This document shows, piece after piece, positions 58,029 to 64,000 of a stretch of DNA of 64,000 nt. A program made the position numbers and the translations under genes. Within the stretch, counting starts at the first letter, position 1; each line of letters starts with the position of its first letter. The notes under the pieces are model-generated. The model did no database searches. It worked only from the letters and a program-made list of their open reading frames with translations, and was not told the origin of the DNA. Origin of the DNA: UBA7672 sp963784415 (GTDB taxonomy: Bacteria; Pseudomonadota; Alphaproteobacteria; Caulobacterales; Hyphomonadaceae); the NCBI GenBank assembly GCA_963784415.1, contig CAWARK010000002.1:248001-312000 (forward strand). The letters are read 5' to 3'.

Positions 58029-59123
58029 ATGTCCGACCTGCCCAAGCCCTTGCCGCAACTCGCCGGCGTTCACGCCTATGTGCCCGGCGAAGCGCCAAAA
58101 TATTCCGGCGGACCCAGCTACAAGCTGGCCTCCAACGAGAACCCGCTGGGCGCATCCCCCCGTGCGCGCGAGGTCTACGCCGAGCTCGCCGCGAAACTCG
58201 AACTCTATCCCGACGGTCAGGCCAAGGCGCTGAAAGCCGCGATCGCCAAGAAGCACGGCCTCGATGCCAGCCGCATCGTTGTCGGCGCCGGCTCCGACGA
58301 GATCTTCCTCATGCTTGGCCGCGCCTATCTCGGGCCGGGCGATGAAGCCATCAACACGGCGCACGCCTTCGCCATCTATGCGATCATCGCGCAGCAGCAG
58401 GGCGCGACAGTCGTCGAAGTCGCGGAAGACAATTTCACCGCCGACGTCAATGCCATTCTCAAGGCCGTGACGCCCAAGACGAAGATCGTCTGGCTCGCCA
58501 ACCCGAACAATCCCACCGGCACCTACCTGCCGTACGATGAAGTAAAGCGCCTGCACGCGGGCCTCCCGTCGAACGTGCTGCTCGTGCTCGACGGCGCCTA
58601 TGCCGAGTTCGTGCGCAAGAACGACTATGCGTCGGGCCTCGAGCTGGCCTCGCAGTACGGCAACGTCCTCATCACGCGCACCTTCTCGAAGCTCTACGGC
58701 CTCGCCGGGCTGCGCGTCGGCTGGTCCTACGCGCCTGCGCATGTTGTTGACGCGCTGGAAAAAGTGCGGATGCCGTTCAACGTGAACCTTGCTGCCCAAG
58801 CAGCAGCGATCGCCGCGCTGGAGGATGACGCCTTCAATGAAGCTTCGCTCGCGCACAACGACATCGAACTTGCGCGCGTGAGCGCCGAGCTGAAAAAGCT
58901 TGGCCTGCCGATCATCGACGGCGTTGGCAATTTCGTCGTCGCGGAATTCCCGGCCACCAAAGGCAAGACGGCAGCCGAGGCGCTGGAGCACTGCAAGAAC
59001 AACGGCGTCACGCTGCGCGGTCTCGCCGGCTACAAGATGCCGAACCATCTGCGCATCTCCATCGGTTCGGTCGATGGCAACAACGCGGCGCTGCGGCTGC
59101 TGAAAGAATTCCTGGGCAAGTGA
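58029..59123 (+). CDS. hisC: Histidinol-phosphate / aromatic aminotransferase
   Basis: The 364-residue PLP enzyme of aminotransferase class I/II carries its cofactor on K221 (RTFSKLYGLAGLRVGW). Other family motifs are YKLASNENPLGASP, the WLANPNNPTGT loop and DGAYAEF. HisC-type enzymes serve histidine and also aromatic amino acid synthesis. The location between a mutase-like gene and tyrA suggests an aromatic role here. The stop overlaps tyrA as TGATG. Confidence 0.92.
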   Translation: MSDLPKPLPQLAGVHAYVPGEAPKYSGGPSYKLASNENPLGASPRAREVYAELAAKLELYPDGQAKALKAAIAKKHGLDASRIVVGAGSDEIFLMLGRAYLGPGDEAINTAHAFAIYAIIAQQQGATVVEVAEDNFTADVNAILKAVTPKTKIVWLANPNNPTGTYLPYDEVKRLHAGLPSNVLLVLDGAYAEFVRKNDYASGLELASQYGNVLITRTFSKLYGLAGLRVGWSYAPAHVVDALEKVRMPFNVNLAAQAAAIAALEDDAFNEASLAHNDIELARVSAELKKLGLPIIDGVGNFVVAEFPATKGKTAAEALEHCKNNGVTLRGLAGYKMPNHLRISIGSVDGNNAALRLLKEFLGK

Positions 59124-60052
59124 TGGGCGACTTGATCTTCAACCGCATCGCCATCATCGGCGTTGGCCTGATCGGCGGCTCCATCGCACGCGCAGCCCTT
59201 GAGCAGGGCGTGGTTGGCGAGATCATCCTGTTCGACGGCGACGCACGGGCGCTTGCCCGCGCGGGCGAGATCGGTTTCGGCAAGACGGCCGCCACCATCG
59301 AAGCCGCCGTCGCTGACGCGGATGTGGTGTTCCACTGCGTCCCTGTCGGCGCGATGGGTGCGACTGCGCGCGCCAGCATAAATGCCATGAAGCCTGGTGC
59401 GATCCTCACCGACGTTGGCTCGGTAAAGGGCAATGTCGCGCGCGACTTCCGTTCGCTGGGCCGCGCCGACATCCATGTCATCCCCGGCCACCCCGTCGCG
59501 GGTACGGAAAAATCCGGACCGGACGCCGGTTTCGCCAGCCTGTTCGATGGCCGCTGGTGCATCATCACGCCAGAGCAGGGCGGCTCGCCCGACTATGTCG
59601 CGGCGACAGACAGGCTCGCCGCCTTCTGGACCGCGCTCGGCTCGAACGTCGAGCGCATGGATGCACAGCGCCACGACCTCGTGCTCGCCGTCACCAGCCA
59701 CCTGCCGCACTTGATCGCCTACAACATGGTCGCCACCGCCTACGACATGGAGGCCGTGACGGAAGGCGAAGTTGTGAAATTCTCCGCCGCCGGCTTCCGC
59801 GACTTCACGCGCATCGCGGCGTCCGACCCCACGATGTGGCGCGACGTCTTCCTCAACAACAAGGAAGCCGTCCTCGAAGTGCTCGGGCGCTTTGAAGAGG
59901 ATCTGACTGCATTGCGCAAGGCGATCCGCAATGGCGATGGCCAGAAGCTGTTCGACACGTTTACCGAGTCCCGCCGCATTCGCCGCGAGATCATCGACGC
60001 AGGCCAGGACACGGCAGCCGCAAACTTCGGGCGGGACAAGCCGAAGCCGTAG
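59123..60052 (+). CDS. tyrA: Prephenate/arogenate dehydrogenase
   Basis: The 309-residue NAD(P)-dependent enzyme makes 4-hydroxyphenylpyruvate or tyrosine. The Rossmann fingerprint is AIIGVGLIGGSIARA, and the substrate-site GHPVAGTEKSGPDAG and AVTSHLPHLIAYNMV carry the catalytic histidine region. The ATG at 59123 overlaps the hisC stop; a GTG at 59120 could also serve. It ends one base before the convergent plsC stop. Confidence 0.95.
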   Translation: MGDLIFNRIAIIGVGLIGGSIARAALEQGVVGEIILFDGDARALARAGEIGFGKTAATIEAAVADADVVFHCVPVGAMGATARASINAMKPGAILTDVGSVKGNVARDFRSLGRADIHVIPGHPVAGTEKSGPDAGFASLFDGRWCIITPEQGGSPDYVAATDRLAAFWTALGSNVERMDAQRHDLVLAVTSHLPHLIAYNMVATAYDMEAVTEGEVVKFSAAGFRDFTRIAASDPTMWRDVFLNNKEAVLEVLGRFEEDLTALRKAIRNGDGQKLFDTFTESRRIRREIIDAGQDTAAANFGRDKPKP

Positions 60053-60781
60053 CTATTTCTGCGCAGCGCGCCCTTCGGCCACCAGCCGCTGCGTGGCGGG
60101 ATCCAGCGCGTCCTTCAGCGCCTGCGTGAACGCTTCGCGCTTCAAGCCGGGCGGGATCGGCGGCAGGATTTCAAACACGATCCGCCCTGGCTTGCGCAGG
60201 AAGCCCGAGCCCTGCCAGCACAGGCCGGTGTTCAGCGCGATCGGCACGCACGGAACTTTCAGTTCATTATAGAGCAGCACGATACCCGGCTTGATGTCGG
60301 CCGGTGTGTCGGGCAACTGCCGCGTGCCTTCCGGAAAGATCACGATCTGCTGGCCGCCTTGAGTCGCCTTCTTCGCAGCGGCAAGCATCAGCCGCATCGT
60401 CTTGGCGCCGCCGGCGCGGTCGATCGGAATGCCGACACGTGAGGCGTAGACGCCAAACACCGGCGCTTTCAGCAGCTCCTTCTTCAGGATGTAGGCGGGG
60501 TTCTCCATGAAGATGAAGGGGCCGATCGTGTCGTAGGTCGACTGGTGCTTCATCGCGATTAGGCCCGGCCCATCCTTGGGTAGGTTCTCCTTGCCGCGCA
60601 CTTCGGTGCTGATGCCGCAGAACAGCCACAGGCCGAAAGCCTGCAGGTTGGCGTAGAACCGCACCGACCCGACCGCGAAGCGGCGCGAGACCATCGAGAA
60701 CGGCATCGCCAGCAGGCCGATGACCGCCATGGTGAGATAGAACCATATCGCGAAGAGCAGTGAACGGACAAAGGTGATCAT
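60053..60781 (-). CDS. plsC: 1-acylglycerol-3-phosphate acyltransferase
   Basis: The 242-residue membrane acyltransferase makes phosphatidic acid. The N-terminal helices (FVRSLLFAIWFYLTMAVIGLL) are followed by motif I H79-x4-D84 (KHQSTYDT) and motif III FPEGTR. The ATG at 60781 overlaps the stop of the upstream ydcF gene as ATGA, so the in-frame extension to 60838 is not used. It is the last gene of the ftsE-ftsX-ydcF-plsC unit. Confidence 0.94.
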   Translation of the reverse strand: MITFVRSLLFAIWFYLTMAVIGLLAMPFSMVSRRFAVGSVRFYANLQAFGLWLFCGISTEVRGKENLPKDGPGLIAMKHQSTYDTIGPFIFMENPAYILKKELLKAPVFGVYASRVGIPIDRAGGAKTMRLMLAAAKKATQGGQQIVIFPEGTRQLPDTPADIKPGIVLLYNELKVPCVPIALNTGLCWQGSGFLRKPGRIVFEILPPIPPGLKREAFTQALKDALDPATQRLVAEGRAAQK

Positions 60782-61377
60782 GTGCGTGCCTGGTCGAGCG
60801 CCGCGCCGCGAAGGCCCGCTAGCCTGAACTTGATCCACTCTTCAAGCAGCACCTTTGCGGTGGCCACGTCCTTGTACCAGTCGCCAGGGCGAACCTTGGT
60901 CGACATCACAGCGTGTGGAATGAAAGTCCCCTCCGGCATGGCGCGCTGGAGCTCCAGCAACGCCCGGTCCATGTGATATTCCGATGTGACGACGATAATG
61001 CGCTTCACCTTCTTGCGATGCGCCCAGTCGGCAACCTCGGCGCCATTGCCCTCGGTCGTCGCCGCCGCCTTGCCCAGCGTGACGCAGCAGTCGACCTGCT
61101 TGATCGGCACATTCGAAATCCGTGCGATATCCGCCGGCGTCGTGTCGATATTCACGCCCGAGATCAGCAGGGGCAGGTCGAGCGATTCCGCCAGCTGGAT
61201 CGCCGTGATGATGCGCGCATCGGCTTTGCCGGTGAGGGCGGCGACCGCGTCTGCATTCATCGGCGGATCCGGCGTCACGGCCCGATCGGCCCGCGCTACA
61301 AAGCGCGAGAAATCCCAGCCCGCGACCAGAAGGGCGAGGGTTACAAGGATAACGAGGGCGCGCAGTGCGATTCTCAC
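60778..61377 (-). CDS. YdcF/SanA-like (DUF218) membrane-anchored protein
   Basis: The 199-residue protein has an N-terminal membrane helix (ALRALVILVTLALLVAGW) and a periplasmic DUF218 domain. Motifs: AVAALTGKADARIITAIQLAESLDLPLLISG, EVADWAHRKKVKRIIVVTSEYHMDRALLEL. SanA/ElyC relatives affect envelope integrity. The start is GTG at 61377. It is translationally coupled to plsC and lies 63 bases after ftsX. Confidence 0.85.
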   Translation of the reverse strand: MRIALRALVILVTLALLVAGWDFSRFVARADRAVTPDPPMNADAVAALTGKADARIITAIQLAESLDLPLLISGVNIDTTPADIARISNVPIKQVDCCVTLGKAAATTEGNGAEVADWAHRKKVKRIIVVTSEYHMDRALLELQRAMPEGTFIPHAVMSTKVRPGDWYKDVATAKVLLEEWIKFRLAGLRGAALDQART

Positions 61378-61440
61378 AGGGTCAGCTCATAGCAGAACAG
61401 CCGGGTTTCCAAATACCGTCGGTTCCTCATGAGATTGGCC

Positions 61441-62310
61441 CTAAACCATGTCGGAAAGCGACCGCATCACGGTCACTTTCGCGGCGATCATGGAAGCCGC
61501 CCCTGCAACGAGCGGCGCAAGGCCCAGTATCAGCCCGTCCGCGAGCGATAATGACAGTTGCGGCAGCAGCCACGCCTGCTCATCCGCCTGCCTCACGGCG
61601 AAGAGAATGAAAGCCGCAGCCCCGAAGGCGAGCAGGGCGCCGAGCGCGCCCGCCTGCACGCCCAGCATCAGAAAACGCTGTTCGAAGAGTCCGGCGATGA
61701 AACTGTCTTTCGCGCCGGTGAGATGCAGCAGCTCGACAATGTCGCGTCGCGCCAGCAGCGTCGCGTGAGTCGCGAACGCGATCACCGCAATACCAGTCGC
61801 TCCCAGCAGCAGCACCGCCGACAACGCAACAAGCCCGATCGTGTCCGTCGCGCGCCGCGCATCTGCCGACCACATGGCGTGATCGTCCACCTTTGCTTCG
61901 ATCTTCGCGTCTGCCAGCGCAGTCGCCAGTCGCTCACCAACGCCGCTTGCTTCGCGCGCGGCTTCTGCTGCGATGAGATGCGGCAAGGGCAGGTCGGCCG
62001 GAACGCCAGACGGACCAAGCCACGGCTTCAGCAGGTCTTCGGACTCCGCCCGCGTCAGCGCGTGTGCCTTGGCAATGCCGGGCGTCGCCAACGTGATCTC
62101 GACGGCGCGCACGGTGTCTGCGTCCGTCCCGCGCACGCGAACGGTGATCTGTCCTGCCACATCGCTCGTCCATTCGCCGGCCGCCGCATAGGCCGCACGC
62201 GCGACGAGTCCGGAAAAGGCCGCGAGAAAGCACAGCGCGCAGACGACGAAGAACAGCGCTGCCTCGCGCGCATCTTCCCGTGGCAGCAGCGGAGCACTGG
62301 CGCGGCTCAT
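61441..62310 (-). CDS. ftsX: Cell division protein FtsX
   Basis: The 289-residue ABC-transporter permease-like protein has an N-terminal helix (ALFFVVCALCFLAAFSGLV). A periplasmic domain (about 45-155) follows, then three helices near residues 160-190, 212-240 and 255-280. The sequence VIAFATHATLLARRDIVELLHLTGAKDSFI is the conserved cytoplasmic coupling segment. With FtsE it activates septal peptidoglycan hydrolases. The ATG overlaps the ftsE stop as ATGA. Confidence 0.92.
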   Translation of the reverse strand: MSRASAPLLPREDAREAALFFVVCALCFLAAFSGLVARAAYAAAGEWTSDVAGQITVRVRGTDADTVRAVEITLATPGIAKAHALTRAESEDLLKPWLGPSGVPADLPLPHLIAAEAAREASGVGERLATALADAKIEAKVDDHAMWSADARRATDTIGLVALSAVLLLGATGIAVIAFATHATLLARRDIVELLHLTGAKDSFIAGLFEQRFLMLGVQAGALGALLAFGAAAFILFAVRQADEQAWLLPQLSLSLADGLILGLAPLVAGAASMIAAKVTVMRSLSDMV

Positions 62311-63035
62311 GCCGTCACCTCCGGCGTGCCGGGCGACGCGGGCAATTTCACCACCATCCCGTCAGCAAGCCGCAGCACGTCGGCCTTTGACCGGCGCACC
62401 AGCGCCATGTCGTGCGTCGCGATCAGCACCGTGGTCTTGAGGCGGCGGTTCAGTTCGCGGAACAGGCGGAACAGGCGCTCGCCCATTTCCTCGTCCACAT
62501 TCCCGGTCGGCTCGTCCGCGATGATGAGGTCAGGCTTCGCGACCACGGCGCGCGCGATTGCAACGCGCTGTTTCTCGCCGCCCGACAGGGTCGCCGGCTT
62601 GGCGTCGAGCCGGTCGCCCAGACCCACCCAGGTCAGCAGCTCGACCACATCCTTGCGGTAGCTCGCCTCCTGCCGGCCCATCACGCGCAAGGGCAGGGCG
62701 ACGTTTTCGTAGGCCGAAAGATGGTCCAGCAGGCGGAATTCCTGGAACACCACCCCCACCCGCCGCCGCAAGGGGGCAAGGTCACGTCGCCGCAGGCCGC
62801 CTGTATCAACCCCGAATATCGACACCCTTCCCGCCGTGGGCAGCAGCGCCAGATAGGCCAGTTTTAGCAGTGTGGACTTGCCCGCGCCCGACGGTCCTGT
62901 GAGGAAAGTCATGGAACCGGGACGTAAAGTCATCGAAACATCAGCTAGAACGTCCAGATCCGGCCCATAAGTGAGCCCGACCCGGTCAAACCTCAAAACC
63001 GGTTCATCCTTAGGAAATTCGTGTTCTGGCATCAT
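62307..63035 (-). CDS. ftsE: Cell division ATP-binding protein FtsE
   Basis: The 242-residue ABC ATPase has Walker A GPSGAGKST (47-55), a Q-loop in VGVVFQEFRLL, signature LSGGEKQRVAIARA and Walker B LIIADEPTGNVD. THDMALV carries the switch histidine. Two adjacent ATGs (63035, 63032) are possible, with GGAG just upstream. It partners with FtsX. It is divergent from the zinc-ribbon gene at 63124. Confidence 0.96.
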   Translation of the reverse strand: MMPEHEFPKDEPVLRFDRVGLTYGPDLDVLADVSMTLRPGSMTFLTGPSGAGKSTLLKLAYLALLPTAGRVSIFGVDTGGLRRRDLAPLRRRVGVVFQEFRLLDHLSAYENVALPLRVMGRQEASYRKDVVELLTWVGLGDRLDAKPATLSGGEKQRVAIARAVVAKPDLIIADEPTGNVDEEMGERLFRLFRELNRRLKTTVLIATHDMALVRRSKADVLRLADGMVVKLPASPGTPEVTA

Positions 63036-63123
63036 ACTCCGCGCGGGTTGCCGTCCGCCCCAGCGGATCAGATTCCAGCCCCAATTGGACTATATTAACC
63101 GTAAGTGTGATTCCGATAGTGCG

Positions 63124-64000
63124 ATGATCCTGGTCTGTCCCTCCTGCGACACGCGATATTTCGCCGAGGACTCCTCCATTGGTAAGGAGGGGAGGCGCGT
63201 GCGTTGCGCCACCTGCGGCCACGCTTGGCATGCAAAACTGCAGGAAGAGGGCGAGACCGCCGTCACGCCGGACGATACCGGCCTCACCCGCGAACAGGTC
63301 GAACGCCTGCGCCAGACCGCCCAGGCCAACTCCAAGGCCCGCGCCGGTCCCCACGCCGAATATCGCGCCCGCGAGCATGCAAAGCGCAAGAAAGCCCAGG
63401 GCCGCGCCGTAGGCATCGCCTGGCTGGCCACCGGCTTCGTCTTTTTTTCCATGGTCGGCGGAGCCGTCCTGTTCCGCAACGAGGTCGCCCAGGCCTTCCC
63501 GCGCGCCGCCTCGATCTACCGGCTGGTCGGGCTGGACGTGAACCGCTTCGGCCTGACGCTGGAAAATGTCGCCGCCAAGCGCTCGTTCGACGGCACCACC
63601 CCGGTCCTGACCGTCACGGGCTCGGCCGTGAACAACAGCGACGAGCCGCGCCCGACGCCCGAACTGCGCGTCACGCTGAAGGATGAAGGCGGCAAGGAGG
63701 TCCAGACATGGACCGACAAACTGGCAGTTGCTGAACTGAAACCGGGCGAACGGACGGAATTTACCTCCCGCTTCGAGGCGCCGCCGGTCGAGACCTATCG
63801 CCTGACCGTCACCTTCGCCTATGCGGATGGGGAAACCGGCGGCAAGGAAACGCAAATCGAAGCCACCCCCGCCGCCCCCGCCCCCCACGCCGCAGCCCCA
63901 ACGGAGGGATCCCCAGCCGAAGCTACCCAGGCGGTCGCCCACGCTGACGAGCCCAAGGCCCCCGCCACGGAGCATGCCCCGGCCCCGGCCGCCACGGAGA
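63124..64000 (+). CDS. MJ0042-type zinc-ribbon membrane protein, partial
   Basis: The open frame starts at ATG 63124 and runs past the right edge (292 codons seen). An N-terminal zinc ribbon uses C5-x2-C8 and C28-x2-C31 (VCPSCDTRY and CATCGHAWH). A basic stretch and one membrane helix (about 95-118, VGIAWLATGFVFFSMVGGAVLF) follow. Then comes a beta-rich domain of DUF3426 type (VSA-like TVTGSAVNNSDEPRPTPELRVTL, KLAVAELKPGERTEFTSRFE) and an Ala/Pro-rich tail. The layout is typical of an alphaproteobacterial family found next to ftsE. Function unknown. Confidence 0.87.
   Translation, partial: MILVCPSCDTRYFAEDSSIGKEGRRVRCATCGHAWHAKLQEEGETAVTPDDTGLTREQVERLRQTAQANSKARAGPHAEYRAREHAKRKKAQGRAVGIAWLATGFVFFSMVGGAVLFRNEVAQAFPRAASIYRLVGLDVNRFGLTLENVAAKRSFDGTTPVLTVTGSAVNNSDEPRPTPELRVTLKDEGGKEVQTWTDKLAVAELKPGERTEFTSRFEAPPVETYRLTVTFAYADGETGGKETQIEATPAAPAPHAAAPTEGSPAEATQAVAHADEPKAPATEHAPAPAATE

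Noticed and set aside
63010..63975. 321-codon minus-strand frame at the right edge
   Set aside because: The plus strand encodes a zinc ribbon, membrane helix and beta domain in one uninterrupted frame; the minus product is Gly-rich without motifs and overlaps the ftsE start.
1..64000. CRISPR array, prophage, integrase or tRNA-linked island
   Set aside because: No regularly spaced direct repeats, phage structural genes, integrase or tRNA genes were found on either strand.

Overview
The window is a dense, high-GC chromosomal segment of an alphaproteobacterium. It carries about 60 recognisable genes and no prophage, CRISPR array, rRNA or tRNA. Several features point to an aerobic, PHB-making member of or near Caulobacterales/Hyphomonadaceae: a split F0 operon with two b-type subunits (b and b'), the smc / DsbA / DsbA / DUF721 / mutY neighbourhood, a small SRP RNA just upstream of dnaX, a PhaR regulator beside phaB, a TamA-TamB pair, and isoquinoline-oxidoreductase-type molybdoenzyme subunits. 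The family assignment is an inference from gene content, not a phylogenetic result.

Layout. 0-0.8 kb: two CheY-like receivers, the first cut by the window edge. 0.8-3.4 kb: F0 ATP synthase operon atpI-B-E-F'-F on the minus strand behind a good promoter (3443-3415). 3.5-7.1 kb: a KaiC-like double ATPase overlapping a hybrid histidine kinase. 7.25-14.1 kb: smc, two DsbA-like lipoproteins and a DUF721 (DciA-type) protein, with mutY divergent. 14.1-16.6 kb: a TauD-type dioxygenase and an acyl-CoA ligase. 16.6-17.5 kb: a non-coding island of REP/MITE-like hairpin repeats. 17.5-21.3 kb: molybdenum hydroxylase subunits and a membrane-anchored cytochrome c. 21.5-24.1 kb: pheA, a small outer-membrane barrel and a GNAT enzyme, then a second copy of the hairpin repeat. 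24.2-25.9 kb: a TIR-domain gene overlapping an NADH pyrophosphatase (NudC). 26-28.7 kb: SRP RNA, dnaX and ybaB. 28.7-33.9 kb: S9 peptidase, fmt, GNAT, truA and small membrane proteins. 33.9-41.2 kb: tamA-tamB and dapE. 41.4-47.5 kb: an unusual inner-membrane OmpA-domain protein, two glycosyltransferases and small genes. 47.5-52.5 kb: phaR/phaB, a secreted protein of unknown function, a cupin, glyoxalase II and a methyltransferase. 52.5-55.5 kb: glnK, then a two-gene unit made of a TIR-TM-SUMF fusion and a secreted tandem-repeat protein. 55.5-64 kb: a lipoprotein with an EF-hand-like loop, a chorismate-mutase-like gene with hisC-tyrA, plsC-ydcF-ftsX-ftsE, and a zinc-ribbon membrane protein running off the end.

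How the parts may work together. Most genes are housekeeping: ATP synthesis, replication (SMC, DciA-type, DnaX), translation start, aromatic amino acid synthesis, outer-membrane assembly and cell division. The parts most worth attention are the two TIR genes, one coupled to an NAD(H)-hydrolysing Nudix enzyme and one coupled to a duplicated secreted protein; the KaiC/kinase pair; the inner-membrane OmpA-domain protein; and the covarying hairpin-pair repeat found at 16.7 kb and 24.1 kb.
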